Shown in pieces: positions 27,123 through 37,045 of a stretch of DNA of 64,000 nt. Where the stretch lies: NCBI RefSeq assembly GCF_003363265.1, contig NZ_QRBF01000001.1, positions 1,257,160 to 1,321,159 on the forward strand, written 5' to 3'. How positions within the stretch are numbered: position 1 is the first letter of the stretch; the number at the start of each line of letters is the position of its first letter. The DNA comes from Dyella psychrodurans (GTDB lineage Bacteria > Pseudomonadota > Gammaproteobacteria > Xanthomonadales > Rhodanobacteraceae). The translations under genes and the position numbers were made by a program. The notes beneath the pieces were generated by a model. The model saw nothing but the letters and a program-made list of their open reading frames with translations. It did no database searches and had not been told where the DNA came from.

Positions 27123-27380
27123 ATGGCCAAGCCCACTCCCGCACCCGCTGAAACCCCACCGGTCGCCGACTTCGAGCACTCGCTCGATGAACTCGAACAA
27201 CTGGTAGCTCGCATGGAAGGCGGCGACATGAGCCTGGAAGAGTCGTTGAGCGCCTTCGAACGCGGCATCGGCCTCTACCGCCACTGCCAGCAGGCGCTGG
27301 ATCAGGCCGAACTGCGCGTGCGCCTCCTGCTCGATCCCGACGCCCCCGATACCGCCCAACCGTTTGAACCCGAAGCATGA
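27123..27380 (+). CDS. xseB: Exodeoxyribonuclease VII small subunit
   Basis: Non-catalytic helical subunit that, in several copies, wraps the XseA large subunit of this single-strand exonuclease. The 85-residue protein (E. coli 80) has the usual [18 protein letters not shown] start and [19 protein letters not shown] helix. The ATG at 27123 is preferred to a TTG at 27114. It overlaps the ispA reading frame by 17 bp, the common xseB-ispA pairing. Confidence 0.95.
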   Translation: MAKPTPAPAETPPVADFEHSLDELEQLVARMEGGDMSLEESLSAFERGIGLYRHCQQALDQAELRVRLLLDPDAPDTAQPFEPEA

Positions 27381-28248
27381 ACTAAGTCCGGCCTTGCGGG
27401 CGCTGATGGCCCGCGCCGAGCATGCGTTGGACAGCATCCTGCCGCCCGACGATATGTCCCCCGTCGAATTGCATCGCGCCATGCGCTACGCCGCACTCGG
27501 CGGTGGAAAGCGGCTGCGCCCGCTGCTCACCTACGCCACCGGCCATGCGCTCGGCTACGACGGCCCCGAACTCGACGCGCCGGCCTGCGCAGTCGAGTTG
27601 ATCCACGCTTATTCGCTGGTACACGACGATCTTCCGGCGATGGACGACGACGCCATGCGCCGAGGTCGCCCCACCTGTCACATCGTGTTCGGCGAGGCGA
27701 TGGCGATTCTTGCGGGCGATGCCCTGCAGGCGCTGGCCTTCGAGATCCTCGCGCGCGGCAATCGGGAGCGCGGCATGGCAATGCTCAGCACGCTCGGCCA
27801 CGCCTGCGGTGCCGAAGGCATGGCCGGCGGCCAGGCCCTGGACCTGTCGGCGACCGGCTGCCTGCTGACGCTGCACGAACTGGAACACATGCACGCCTGC
27901 AAAACCGGCGCGCTGATCCGCGCATCCGTGCGACTGGGTGCGCTCACGATCCATGCAGACGCCCCCACGCTTGATGCCCTGGATCGTTACGCCGCTGCAG
28001 TGGGCCTGGCTTTCCAGGTGCGCGACGACATTCTCGACGTCGAAGGCTCGACCACCGTCATAGGCAAAACCGCCGGCAAGGATGCGGCCGCGGGCAAACC
28101 CACCTTCCCCTCCATCATCGGCCTTGATCCATCGCGTGCGCGGCTGGACGAGCTGACCGATGCGGCGCTCGATGCGATCGCACCGCTGGGCGAGCGCGGC
28201 GAATGGCTGGGTGAATTGGCGCACTACGCCGCTCACCGCATTCGTTGA
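27364..28248 (+). CDS. ispA: Farnesyl diphosphate synthase (polyprenyl synthetase)
   Basis: Makes farnesyl-PP from IPP and DMAPP, feeding uppS, octaprenyl and other prenyl lipids. The 294-residue all-helical protein has [10 protein letters not shown], the first Asp-rich motif [15 protein letters not shown] and the second, [10 protein letters not shown], with YSLVHDD before the first. The TTG start at 27364 gives near-E. coli length (299); an ATG at 27406 would remove fourteen residues of the first helix. In E. coli dxs follows; here a strong terminator comes at once and no dxs is in the window. Confidence 0.93.
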   Translation: MNPKHELSPALRALMARAEHALDSILPPDDMSPVELHRAMRYAALGGGKRLRPLLTYATGHALGYDGPELDAPACAVELIHAYSLVHDDLPAMDDDAMRRGRPTCHIVFGEAMAILAGDALQALAFEILARGNRERGMAMLSTLGHACGAEGMAGGQALDLSATGCLLTLHELEHMHACKTGALIRASVRLGALTIHADAPTLDALDRYAAAVGLAFQVRDDILDVEGSTTVIGKTAGKDAAAGKPTFPSIIGLDPSRARLDELTDAALDAIAPLGERGEWLGELAHYAAHRIR

Positions 28249-28268
28249 ATCCATCCGACGTACATAAG

Positions 28269-28300
28269 AAGAAGCCCGCGTTGCCGCGGGCTTCTTCGTT
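28269..28300. terminator. Bidirectional terminator between ispA and the DUF4870 genes
   Basis: A perfect 12-bp stem, AAGAAGCCCGCG with CGCGGGCTTCTT around a 4-nt loop, is T-rich on the right and A-rich on the left. It can end both ispA and the converging pmbA-DUF4870 unit. Confidence 0.85.
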
Positions 28301-28324
28301 GGCAGTGGGCAAAACAGCGGTGAT

Positions 28325-28696
28325 TCAGTTGATCAGCCGCAACGCAAACGGATAGCGATAGTGGCCGTCGGAACTGACCTTCACGGCCGCCACGATGCAA
28401 AAAATCAGGTTCACAAACCACAGAACGCCCATCAGCAAAAAGCCGATCAGGATGACCTGCAAAATCGTGCAAGCTATCCCTGCAATCGTTATCGTGATCT
28501 GGAAATTGAGGGCTTCCTTGGCTTCACTCGTGAGATAGGCCTTGTCCGGGCGATCCTTGTGAATCAACCACACGATCAACGGCACGATGAAATAAAAAAC
28601 AAATCCCGAAAGATGGGTAAGCATGGCCAGATTGCGATCGTTGCTGGATGCGATCGGCTCGGCCGGCGGCGAGACCTGATCGGACGGCGTGCTCAT
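28325..28696 (-). CDS. DUF4870 membrane protein (copy 1)
   Basis: A 123-residue protein with a short polar N-terminus, a NLAMLTHLSGF segment, then membrane segments around residues 30-45, 70-85 and 85-110. The family hallmark, a KEALNFQITI stretch between the first and second segments and a YPFALRLI end, is present. DUF4870 (Tic20-like) has no established function. It is the last gene of a minus-strand run after copy 2, 55 bp upstream, and pmbA, and ends near the bidirectional terminator. Confidence 0.85.
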   Translation of the reverse strand: MSTPSDQVSPPAEPIASSNDRNLAMLTHLSGFVFYFIVPLIVWLIHKDRPDKAYLTSEAKEALNFQITITIAGIACTILQVILIGFLLMGVLWFVNLIFCIVAAVKVSSDGHYRYPFALRLIN

Positions 28697-28751
28697 AAAG
28701 CTCCCTCCTTACATGGTTGTACCTGCGACGTGCCTGACGAGAACGCGCAGG

Positions 28752-29186
28752 CTACTTGATCAACCTCAGCGTGAACGGATACCGATAACGCACGCCTTCA
28801 TTGGCCTTGACCGCGGCAATGATGGTGAGCACGAACCATCCGATACCGATGACCACCCACATCGGAATGGCAATGATCAGGCCGATACCGAACGTAATGG
28901 CGGACAGCACCACCAGCGCGAGCGTGATGATCGCCACACTGATGTTGAAATTCAGCGCTTCCTTTCCCTGATCGGCGACGAAGGGCATGCTGTCTTTCTT
29001 GATCAGCCAGATGATCAACGGGCCGAGGAAGCACGCAAAGCCGCCGCCGTGCATGGAAGTGACAACGGCTCCGAGCAGTGCCGAAAGGTGAGCGGCCATG
29101 GCCCAGGTGCGTTCCTGGGCGGGAATGTCGCTAGGCGATGATGGTTCGCTTGGCGGCGGGACGACGGACTCAGGCGGAACGCTCAT
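28752..29186 (-). CDS. DUF4870 membrane protein (copy 2, tandem paralogue)
   Basis: A 144-residue paralogue of the neighbouring DUF4870 protein, with a longer Pro/Ser-rich cytoplasmic start, AAHLSALLG, IIWLIKKD, KEALNFNISV and the same RYRYPFTLRLIK ending. About four hydrophobic segments are seen, with an extra Gly-rich one near the first. The two copies probably arose by tandem duplication and then diverged in their loops. Function unknown. pmbA ends 82 bp upstream. Confidence 0.85.
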   Translation of the reverse strand: MSVPPESVVPPPSEPSSPSDIPAQERTWAMAAHLSALLGAVVTSMHGGGFACFLGPLIIWLIKKDSMPFVADQGKEALNFNISVAIITLALVVLSAITFGIGLIIAIPMWVVIGIGWFVLTIIAAVKANEGVRYRYPFTLRLIK

Positions 29187-29268
29187 GCGTATCTCCTTGC
29201 AAGTCGTGCAGACGCCGGCCCCCTACCGGTGAGGCCATCCTAGCAGGGCTCGCAGGATCTTGCCGGGC

Positions 29269-30639
29269 TTATTCCCCGGCAATCGTCATGCGATCGAGCA
29301 GGATGGAACCCGTGAGCAGATGCGATCGCCGATCCACATCGGCGCCCACGGCCACGATGCCCGTGTACATGTCGCGCAGATTGGCGGCGATGGTGATTTC
29401 TTCGACGGGATAAGCGATCTCGCCGTTCTCGACCCAGAAACCCGCGGCACCGCGCGAGTAGTCGCCGGTGATGGTGTTGACGCCCTGCCCCATCACTTCG
29501 GTAACGAGAAGGCCCGTGCCCAGGCGCTTGAGCATGCCGTTGAAATCGTCCGCCGCACCGCCGTCCGCATGGCCTGGTTCGACGATGAGGTTGTGAATGC
29601 CGCCCGCATTGCCGGTCGATTCCAGACCGAGCTTGCGCGCGGAATAGCTGCCTAGGACATAACGCGCGAGCACGCCGCTTTCGATCAGCGCGCTGTCGCG
29701 TGTCGCAACGCCCTCGGCATCGAACGCGCCAGAGCCTTGCCCGCGCAGCAGATGCGGACGCTCCACGATATTCATCCACGCCGGCATGACTTGCTTGCCC
29801 GCGTGATCGAGCAGGAAGCTGGCGCGGCGATACAGCGATCCGCCGCTCACCGCACCGATCAGATGCCCGATCAGGCCGCGCGCGACATCCGGCGAAAACA
29901 GCACTGCGCACTGTCGCGTGGACAGGCGGCGCGCACCCACGCGCGCCAGCGTGCGTTCGGCGGCTTTGTCGCCAAGTTCCCGCGCGCTCATGAAATCGCC
30001 TGCGCTGCGCGCACTGTCGTACCAGTAATCGCGCTGCATGCCCGCATCGTCGCCCGCGATCAACGACAGCGACAACGAATGCCGCGTACCGCGCTCGCGC
30101 CCGATGAAGCCATGCGAATTGGCGTACACCGACACGCTCTCGCCCATCTGCACGCCGGCGCCTTCGGAATTGGTAATGCCCGCATGCGCGCGGCCGGCCG
30201 CTTCGATCTCCTGCCCCAACGCAATCGCGTCGGCCGTGTCGATGGCCCAGGGATGCCACAGATCGAGTTCCGGGAATTGGGTCGCCATGCGCGACGCATC
30301 GGCCAACCCCGAAGCCGGGTCTTCTTCCGTATAGCGAGCGATGGCACAGGCCTGGTCCAGCGTGGCCTGGATCGAATCGGCGTTCAGATCGGCCGTGCTC
30401 GCGGAGCCCTTGCGCTTGCCGAAGTACACGGTCAGCCCGAAACCACGGTCGCGCGTGTGCTCGACCGTTTCCACCTCGCCCAGCCGCACGTTTACGTTGA
30501 GGCCGGTGTCGATGCTGGCCGATACCTCGGCCTGGCTGGCGCCGGCGGCACGGGCGCGGCGGATCACGTCCTCGGCCAGTTCCGCCAGACGGTCGAGTTC
30601 ACGCCGGCTGGCGTCCTGGTTGATGGCAACGTCGCTCAC
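29269..30639 (-). CDS. pmbA: Metalloprotease subunit PmbA (TldE)
   Basis: Partner of TldD; the heterodimer is a zinc protease that matures microcin B17 and degrades unfolded peptides. TldE itself lacks the zinc site, and none is seen here. The 456-residue protein has the N-terminal helical region and conserved blocks (TVYFGKRKGSAST, then GAFDAEGVATRDS, and GDYSRGAAGFWVENGEIAYPV near the end). The ATG is at 30639-30637. It diverges from the DUF1653-darP pair, and tldD lies two genes away, as in several gammaproteobacteria. Confidence 0.95.
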   Translation of the reverse strand: MSDVAINQDASRRELDRLAELAEDVIRRARAAGASQAEVSASIDTGLNVNVRLGEVETVEHTRDRGFGLTVYFGKRKGSASTADLNADSIQATLDQACAIARYTEEDPASGLADASRMATQFPELDLWHPWAIDTADAIALGQEIEAAGRAHAGITNSEGAGVQMGESVSVYANSHGFIGRERGTRHSLSLSLIAGDDAGMQRDYWYDSARSAGDFMSARELGDKAAERTLARVGARRLSTRQCAVLFSPDVARGLIGHLIGAVSGGSLYRRASFLLDHAGKQVMPAWMNIVERPHLLRGQGSGAFDAEGVATRDSALIESGVLARYVLGSYSARKLGLESTGNAGGIHNLIVEPGHADGGAADDFNGMLKRLGTGLLVTEVMGQGVNTITGDYSRGAAGFWVENGEIAYPVEEITIAANLRDMYTGIVAVGADVDRRSHLLTGSILLDRMTIAGE

Positions 30640-30744
30640 TTGGGTTTCCTGGAGGAATGGCAGTTACAATAGTTGGACATGGGGCCGCCCAGACCCATTG
30701 CCAATATTGAAGTTGAAGCTCTAAAGGTTGCCACAGGAGCAGCC

Positions 30745-30975
30745 ATGTCCATAGCCACCGGCATCTATCGTCACTACAAGGGCCAGAGTTACCGCGTGCT
30801 GGGTACGGCCCTGCATAGCGAAACCATGGAAGAACTGGTCGTCTACCAGGCGCTTTACGGCGACTACGGCCTGTGGGTGCGTCCCGCAGCCATGTTCGCG
30901 GAAACGGTCGAGCTGGATGGCGAGCCCATCCCGCGCTTTGCCCTGGTCGATGCACCTGATCGGAAAACATTGTGA
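30745..30975 (+). CDS. DUF1653-family protein
   Basis: A 76-residue protein that is nearly all DUF1653: GIYRHYKGQSYRVLG, HSETMEELVVYQALYG and GLWVRPAAMFAETV. The compact domain is widespread and uncharacterised. The ATG at 30745 has AGGAG 7 bp upstream; a longer upstream reading has no ribosome-binding site. It overlaps darP by 4 bp (GTGA), so the two are translated together. Confidence 0.9.
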   Translation: MSIATGIYRHYKGQSYRVLGTALHSETMEELVVYQALYGDYGLWVRPAAMFAETVELDGEPIPRFALVDAPDRKTL

Positions 30976-31508
30976 ACCGCACGTACACCGACAACCCCGA
31001 CCACGACTACGGCCCTACCCGCACGCAACAACGTCGCGACGCGCTGGCCGTGCTGGCATTCGCCACGCAACTGTCGGAACTGCCGCCAAGCAAACTGGCG
31101 AGGGCCAACTTGCCCGAAGACGTGCTGCGCGAAATCGACAGCCTGCGCCGCATCACTTCGCATATTGCGCGCAAGCGCCAGCTCGGCTTTCTCGCGAAAG
31201 TGATGCGCAAGCACGACGACGAGGTGTTCGAAACGGTACGCGCGCTCATGGGCGAAAACCGCGAGCAGCAGCGCAAGGAAACCGCGGCGATGCACCGGCT
31301 CGAGGACTTGCGCGAGCGCCTGATGGCGCATGACGACGCACTGCAGGAACTGATCGATCAATATCCGAACATCGACCGGCAACACGTGCGCTCGTTGATA
31401 CGGCAGGCACGCCTGGAGCGCGACGGCAACAAACCGCCACGCGCGTATCGCGAGATCTTCCAGCTATTGAAGACGGTTTCGACAGCCATGGACGAAGACG
31501 TCGAGTAA
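30972..31508 (+). CDS. darP: Ribosome biogenesis factor DarP (YjgA, DUF615)
   Basis: Binds late 50S precursors and helps peptidyl-transferase-centre maturation. The 178-residue, mostly helical and charged protein shows the family blocks SELPPSKLARANLPED, ITSHIARKRQLGFLAK and the C-terminal RQARLERDGNKPPRAYREIF. The GTG start overlaps the DUF1653 stop. yjgA next to pmbA is a conserved pairing. Confidence 0.93.
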   Translation: MNRTYTDNPDHDYGPTRTQQRRDALAVLAFATQLSELPPSKLARANLPEDVLREIDSLRRITSHIARKRQLGFLAKVMRKHDDEVFETVRALMGENREQQRKETAAMHRLEDLRERLMAHDDALQELIDQYPNIDRQHVRSLIRQARLERDGNKPPRAYREIFQLLKTVSTAMDEDVE

Positions 31509-31513
31509 TCGCG

Positions 31514-31620
31514 TATCTCTACTCCTCACCCTGCAAAGCAGGGGGAGGCTGGGAGTGGGTCGAGCTCTTCCGCAAGATTGCGTAACCCCTCCCCAACCCT
31601 CCCCTGCTCGCAGGGGAGGG
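31514..31620 (+). repeat. C-rich dispersed repeat, copy 3
   Basis: In the convergent darP-tldD gap. CGCAAGATTG lies at 31571-31580 and a perfect 11-bp hairpin, CCCTCCCCTGC (31597-31607) with GCAGGGGAGGG (31610-31620), closes it; another GC hairpin with CCTGC/GCAGG is at about 31528-31546. It may also act as a terminator for both genes. Confidence 0.55.
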
Positions 31621-31628
31621 AGCAAGAA

Positions 31629-33068
31629 TCAGGATGCCGTGCCGCCCACCGTCATGGCTTCAACACGCAGGGTCGGCTGACCGACGCCCACCGGCACGCT
31701 CTGCCCTTCCTTGCCGCACACGCCGATGCCTTCGTCGAGCGCCAGATCGTTGCCGATCATCGACACGCGCGTGAGCACATCCGGACCGCTGCCGATCAGC
31801 GTCGCGCCCTTCACCGGCGCGGTGATTTTGCCGTCCTCGATGAGATAGGCCTCGCTGGCGGAGAACACGAACTTGCCGTTGGTGATGTCGACCTGGCCGC
31901 CACCGAAGTTCACGGCGTACAAGCCCTTCTTCACCGAGCGGAGGATCTCCTGCGGATCGTGCTGGCCGGCTAGCATGTACGTGTTGGTCATGCGCGGCAT
32001 CGGCAACTGCGCGAACGACTCGCGGCGACCGTTGCCCGTGGGCGCCATGCCCATCAGGCGCGCGTTGAGCTTGTCCTGCATGTAGCCCTTGAGGATGCCG
32101 TCCTCGATCAGCGTGGTGCATTCGGTCGGCGTGCCTTCGTCGTCGACGCTGAGCGAACCGCGACGGCCCGGCAGCGTTCCGTCGTCGACCACCGTGACAC
32201 CGGGCGCCGCCACGCGCTGCCCGATACGACCGGCGAAGGCCGAGCTGCCCTTGCGATTGAAATCGCCTTCCAGGCCGTGGCCGATGGCCTCGTGCAACAA
32301 CACGCCGGGCCAACCCGGGCCCAGCACCACGGTCATCGTGCCGGCCGGCGCATCGATCGCATCGAGATTGACCAGCGCCTGGCGCACGGCCTCGTCGGCA
32401 AACGCCATCGCACGACCGTTTTCGAGCAGCTCGCGATAACCGTAGCGACCGCCGCCACCGGCATAGCCTTGTTCGCGACGTCCGTTCTGTTCCGCAATCA
32501 CCTGCACGCTCAAGCGCACCAGCGGACGCACATCCGCCGCGAGCGTGCCGTCCGATCCGGCGACAAGCACCGTATCGAGCGTCGCGTTCAGGCTGACGAT
32601 CACCTGCTGCACCCGCGGATCGCGCGCGCGTGCATACGCATCGACTTCGCGCAGCACGGCGATCTTGTCGGGATTGGGCAGGCTGTCGACCGGATCGATG
32701 GCTGGATACAGCGCCTTGCCGCCATGCAAGGCGAGCGGCTTGCCTGCGCCATGACCGCCTTGGGCGATCGCGCGTGCAGCCTTGGACGCTTCCAGCAGCT
32801 GCGGCAACACGATCTCGTCCGAATAGGCGAACCCGGTCTTCTCACCGCTGATGGCGCGGACACCCACACCCTGTTCGATGGAATGGCTGCCATCCTTGAC
32901 GATGCCTTCCTCCAGCACCCAGGACTCGCTGCGCGAGTGCTGGAAATAGAGGTCGGCCGCATCGATGGACGGCCCCATCAGCTGCGTGAACACACGGTCG
33001 AGGTCACCGGTCGCCAATCCACCAGGGGTAAGGAGGCGGCTCTCGGCCTGTGCAATCAGGGAATTCAT
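31629..33068 (-). CDS. tldD: Metalloprotease TldD
   Basis: Catalytic, zinc-bearing subunit of the TldD/TldE protease. The 479-residue protein has the zinc motif [11 protein letters not shown] at about residues 260-270 and the downstream Gly-rich [27 protein letters not shown] region, with a third ligand expected in the C-terminal domain. It begins at the ATG 33068-33066. Located 77 bp after yhdP on the same strand, it follows rng-yhdP as in E. coli. Confidence 0.96.
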   Translation of the reverse strand: MNSLIAQAESRLLTPGGLATGDLDRVFTQLMGPSIDAADLYFQHSRSESWVLEEGIVKDGSHSIEQGVGVRAISGEKTGFAYSDEIVLPQLLEASKAARAIAQGGHGAGKPLALHGGKALYPAIDPVDSLPNPDKIAVLREVDAYARARDPRVQQVIVSLNATLDTVLVAGSDGTLAADVRPLVRLSVQVIAEQNGRREQGYAGGGGRYGYRELLENGRAMAFADEAVRQALVNLDAIDAPAGTMTVVLGPGWPGVLLHEAIGHGLEGDFNRKGSSAFAGRIGQRVAAPGVTVVDDGTLPGRRGSLSVDDEGTPTECTTLIEDGILKGYMQDKLNARLMGMAPTGNGRRESFAQLPMPRMTNTYMLAGQHDPQEILRSVKKGLYAVNFGGGQVDITNGKFVFSASEAYLIEDGKITAPVKGATLIGSGPDVLTRVSMIGNDLALDEGIGVCGKEGQSVPVGVGQPTLRVEAMTVGGTAS

Positions 33069-33145
33069 TCGGGGCTACCGTTGCGTTGCGTGTGAACTAA
33101 CGAATTATGGGCAAATTCCGCGGCTTAAAGTGCACAGCCGAAAAA

Positions 33146-36100
33146 TCAGGGATTCGCCGGCTTAGCAGCACCGGACACGGCAGGTGCCGTCGAAGCCGCA
33201 CTCGCCGGCGCCGGCGCGGAACTGGCCGCAGCAGGAGCCGCCTGCTTCTCGGCGCCGCCCGACGTGATCACGGGTTTGTCCCAGCTGCCTGTAATGGTGT
33301 AGCGCTGAACGGCCATGTGGCTCAAACCCTTGCCCAGCACACCCTGCACCGCAAAACCCGCCGCCGCGCCAATCGGGCCGGCGACGACCGCGCCCACCAC
33401 CGGCAGGCTGCTCCCGACGTGCGGGAGGATCACGACCTGCTGGTCGTAGTCGCGAGCGTGCAGCCCGGTACGACCGGTGATGGTGATTTCAGCCGCAGGT
33501 CCATGAATCTTCACGTTGTCGGTGTAGGCGTTGCCGTCCTTCAGCTGGAATTCGCCGCTAATCAAATCGAAGGCAAACCCTTTGCCGAACACGTCGTTGA
33601 AATTCAGCGACAACCTGCGCGGGAATTCGGCGATTGACGCGAGTCCGAAGAATCGTCCGCTGACACCGGGCGATGCTTTCGGAATCAGTCCGTTGGTGAC
33701 GTTCACCTTCAGCGTGCCGTCCATGCTGCCGAGTTCGAAAGCCCACGGACCACCGGGCCATGTGGCGTCGAGCTCATCGTGTGTCTTGCCACCTTGGAAG
33801 ATGTCTTCGTATCCGAATTCATTGAGCATGTCGCCCAGATTGTTGGCATCGAAGCTCACGTGCAAACGGGTCGCGCTCTTGGTGGGGGACCCGTTCCAAT
33901 CGCCGCTTCCATTGATCTGCACGCTCTTGGAATGCGTGGACAGTTCATCGATGTGCATGCCAGAGGCCGTCGGCCACGTTTCCAGGCGTGCGTCGCCAAG
34001 TTTGGTATCGCCCAGGCGCAGGTCATGCACCCAGAAATGCAGGGGTGAGATGCTTATGGGATCAATGCCCGTATTGGCCGGGTCGCTTACGGGCACAGGC
34101 GCAGCACCTGGCTTCTTGGCTGGCATTGTCGGTTCTTTAGGCCAGTACATGCGCTGCAGGCGGGCAGTAATGCCGCGCTTGGCCAGCGACACGGTCGGTA
34201 CGCTGAAATGGCCGGCTGCGGCGGCGCTATCCACATCCAATTCAAGCGTGTCGCCTTTGGGCGCCGCCGAGATATGCATTTGCGCGAAGTCGCGGCCGAA
34301 TACCTGTGCGTGTTCGGTCGTGACATCGATGGTCTCCAGGCCGATGCCACTGCTGGCGCTGCCGCCGATGGATTGCCGAACCCAACCGGTAACGTCAAGT
34401 TGCGTCGCATCGCCACGGATGCGCATGCCTTTCACCGGAAGGCTGTCGGGTATCTGATTGCCAAACGCGAACGTTGCCGCCAAGGGCGATTGATTGTCCA
34501 CTGGCAAACGCATGCGCCCGCTCATGACCGATCCCAGTGCCAACTGCAAATTGCTTCCCGCCATCGGAAGGCTCATGGTCAGGTGCAAGGGAAGATCGGT
34601 GTCGTCGTCGGCCTTGTTCAGCGGCACGGGGAAGTTCAACGCAACGCCGGTCATCGGCGAATCGATGCTGAGCGTCTGCGCGCCTGGCGCGTCGTCGGTG
34701 GCATGTGCAATCTGATAGCCGACAGTAAACTGACTGCGACCCGTAGCAATGTCGCCCAGCCACTTCAGTTGCGAATAACCTTGAATGAGTTCGGGAACGG
34801 TGTAGTTGCCGCTCAGCTTCGCAGCCACGACGGTGTTCGGATCGCCCGTGGCGCCGGCAATCGCCAGATCGAGCTGCGAGGGTTCGCCGCGAAATCCACC
34901 CGCCAATGGACCCGCATGAAAACCGTGCGCATCGAAGGTAGCCGGTCCGTTGAGCTTGTCCACCTGCAAATGCCAGTCCGGTGCGCTGAAATCGACGTCC
35001 TTGAATTGCGCGTTCCCGTCGAGCAGGAAATCGTGCATGTCCTTCATCGGCAGCGACAGATGGAAATCAAAACTGCCGGTACCGCCGAGCTTGATCTTGG
35101 CGAGCGCGTCGGCCTGCTTTCTTGCAATGGGACTGCTGCCGACGAAATTCAGCATGTCCGATGCGTTGCCGCTTCCGTTGACGTTGAGATCCAGCGTGGC
35201 ATGCGCCAATTCGGGAATCACCGCGACGGCGTTGTTCACGTTCACATTCAGCGATTGTCCGCTGGTGGTCTGCACCACCATGCCCGCATCGATGAAATTG
35301 GCGACGCCCTGGATATGCTGCGCGACAGGCCAATCCTTGCCGTAGCTGAGCGTGAGATCGTTGAGCTCGGTGCGCGCTTCGAAGCGGCCTTCGTTGTGGT
35401 GAAACGGCCAATTCGCAAGACTGCCGCGCACCAGCACGGCGGTGTTGTCCATCTTGCCGGCTACAAACGCCTGGTCCAGCCATTCGATGGCCTTGGGCGA
35501 CATGGAATCGATCGGCCAGAACAGCTTGGCCGCCGAGACATCGGCGTGCGTGAGCGCAATGTACAGGTCCAGGAACGGGCGCCCGCCATCGCTGGGCAGC
35601 TGAACTTCGCCTTGCGCGTTGCCGCCGTAAGCTTCGCCTTCGAAATCCATGTCGGCCACGCCGATATGCGTGGCATCCTCGTCGCGCCATGCTGCAAAGT
35701 CGCCGGCAAGCTGGCTCATGACGAAGGGCTTGCGGAAGGTATGCGGGAAGCTGATGGTGACAGCCTGCGCAGGCACCTCCAGCGACACCGCTTCGCCATC
35801 GCCGCGTGCTTCGCCGCGCAGATGATCGAGGCCCGGCAGTTTGCCGATCGGCGCAATGCCTACGTTGTCGAACGTCGCGTCCAGGGTCTGCAAGCCCGTC
35901 GCCGCATTCCAGTGGAACACGGCGTGTTGCAGCTCACCGTGCGCCTGCCCACCGGCCAACCACTGCGCCAATCCGGGTGATAGCCCTGGCTTCAGTCCAA
36001 GCCACGGCAGGAGCGGCGCCAGCTGAAGCTGACTGGCCACGGCGGCGATATCGCCCTGCGGCGTACCGAGATGGTTGATATCCACGCGCAGCGCGCCGCC

Positions 36101-37033
36101 GTCGTTGTCGGCCCAGCGCAGGGCGTAGCCGTCTTCGCGGCGGCTGAGTTCCGCCAGACCACCGAGGGCGGGAACGCTTGCCTTGACACCTGTCGGAGTG
36201 GTCACTGACAGATCGCGTACGTTGAGCTGGAACAGCTCGCGCACGATCTGGTCGTGGCTCCAATCCATCCAGACGGCCAAATCGCCGCGACCGCTGTCGA
36301 TGGTGTACCCGCCGAGGCCGAAACCTGCTGCCAGGCCGTGCAGGTCGGCATTCTGCGCAGCCAGCCAAAACTTGCCGCCGGCACCGTCGTCGCGAAAACG
36401 GCCTGCCGCCTGCAACTCGCCCGTTGCGCCCACGCGATGCACGCGCGCGCCCACGCGAACGTGGTCGCTCTGATGCGTCAGGCGCAATTGGTCGGCGATC
36501 ACCGTGTAGCGTTGGCTCAGCAGTTGATCGTTGATGTCGACGCGCAGATTGTCCAGCCACAGCTCAATCGAAAGCCGGCCGAACGAAATGTTCTGACGTT
36601 CCGAACCGCCCGCTACGCCGATGCCATTGATGTGCCACTGGCTGTTGGCGTCGCGCGTCAGATCCAGTTCCAGATCATGAGCCTGCAGGTTCAACAGATG
36701 CCGCGACGGAAACAGCCAGCCGCCGAAGTCCAGTTTCAGGTCGACCTCGGGTACATGCAGCGGACTGCCGCCGGCGCTCGATCCGATAGTGACGCCACGC
36801 ATGACGAAGCGCGGGCCGGAAGGCTCCGATCGCCCCTGCAACGAGGCGAAGGTGACCGGCTGCTGAAGTTTGCTGCTGAGCTCCGCGGCCACCCATTCCG
36901 GATGCTGGGCCAGCAACGGCAGCAGCAACTGCGCGAGTGCGGCGCTTACCGCCAGCGCAATGACCAACACACCCACGACCCAGGCCAGGCCGCGCCCTAT
37001 CCGGCGCACCCATTTTTGCAACGCGGTGCTCAC
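33146..37033 (-). CDS. yhdP: YhdP-family AsmA-like envelope protein
   Basis: A 1295-residue protein anchored in the inner membrane by one N-terminal segment (residues about 17-40) with a very long periplasmic part, as expected for AsmA/TamB-type bridge proteins that move phospholipids to the outer membrane. The N-terminal AsmA-like part contains QQPVTFASLQGR, and the C-terminal region has LNFNDVFGKGFAFD and a chorein-like end. The last 35 residues are an Ala/Pro/Ser-rich tail, probably flexible. It starts 12 bp after the rng stop and precedes tldD, the conserved rng-yhdP-tldD operon. Length fits E. coli YhdP (1266). Confidence 0.92.
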   Translation of the reverse strand: MSTALQKWVRRIGRGLAWVVGVLVIALAVSAALAQLLLPLLAQHPEWVAAELSSKLQQPVTFASLQGRSEPSGPRFVMRGVTIGSSAGGSPLHVPEVDLKLDFGGWLFPSRHLLNLQAHDLELDLTRDANSQWHINGIGVAGGSERQNISFGRLSIELWLDNLRVDINDQLLSQRYTVIADQLRLTHQSDHVRVGARVHRVGATGELQAAGRFRDDGAGGKFWLAAQNADLHGLAAGFGLGGYTIDSGRGDLAVWMDWSHDQIVRELFQLNVRDLSVTTPTGVKASVPALGGLAELSRREDGYALRWADNDGGALRVDINHLGTPQGDIAAVASQLQLAPLLPWLGLKPGLSPGLAQWLAGGQAHGELQHAVFHWNAATGLQTLDATFDNVGIAPIGKLPGLDHLRGEARGDGEAVSLEVPAQAVTISFPHTFRKPFVMSQLAGDFAAWRDEDATHIGVADMDFEGEAYGGNAQGEVQLPSDGGRPFLDLYIALTHADVSAAKLFWPIDSMSPKAIEWLDQAFVAGKMDNTAVLVRGSLANWPFHHNEGRFEARTELNDLTLSYGKDWPVAQHIQGVANFIDAGMVVQTTSGQSLNVNVNNAVAVIPELAHATLDLNVNGSGNASDMLNFVGSSPIARKQADALAKIKLGGTGSFDFHLSLPMKDMHDFLLDGNAQFKDVDFSAPDWHLQVDKLNGPATFDAHGFHAGPLAGGFRGEPSQLDLAIAGATGDPNTVVAAKLSGNYTVPELIQGYSQLKWLGDIATGRSQFTVGYQIAHATDDAPGAQTLSIDSPMTGVALNFPVPLNKADDDTDLPLHLTMSLPMAGSNLQLALGSVMSGRMRLPVDNQSPLAATFAFGNQIPDSLPVKGMRIRGDATQLDVTGWVRQSIGGSASSGIGLETIDVTTEHAQVFGRDFAQMHISAAPKGDTLELDVDSAAAAGHFSVPTVSLAKRGITARLQRMYWPKEPTMPAKKPGAAPVPVSDPANTGIDPISISPLHFWVHDLRLGDTKLGDARLETWPTASGMHIDELSTHSKSVQINGSGDWNGSPTKSATRLHVSFDANNLGDMLNEFGYEDIFQGGKTHDELDATWPGGPWAFELGSMDGTLKVNVTNGLIPKASPGVSGRFFGLASIAEFPRRLSLNFNDVFGKGFAFDLISGEFQLKDGNAYTDNVKIHGPAAEITITGRTGLHARDYDQQVVILPHVGSSLPVVGAVVAGPIGAAAGFAVQGVLGKGLSHMAVQRYTITGSWDKPVITSGGAEKQAAPAAASSAPAPASAASTAPAVSGAAKPANP

Positions 37034-37045
37034 CGACGGCCAGCG

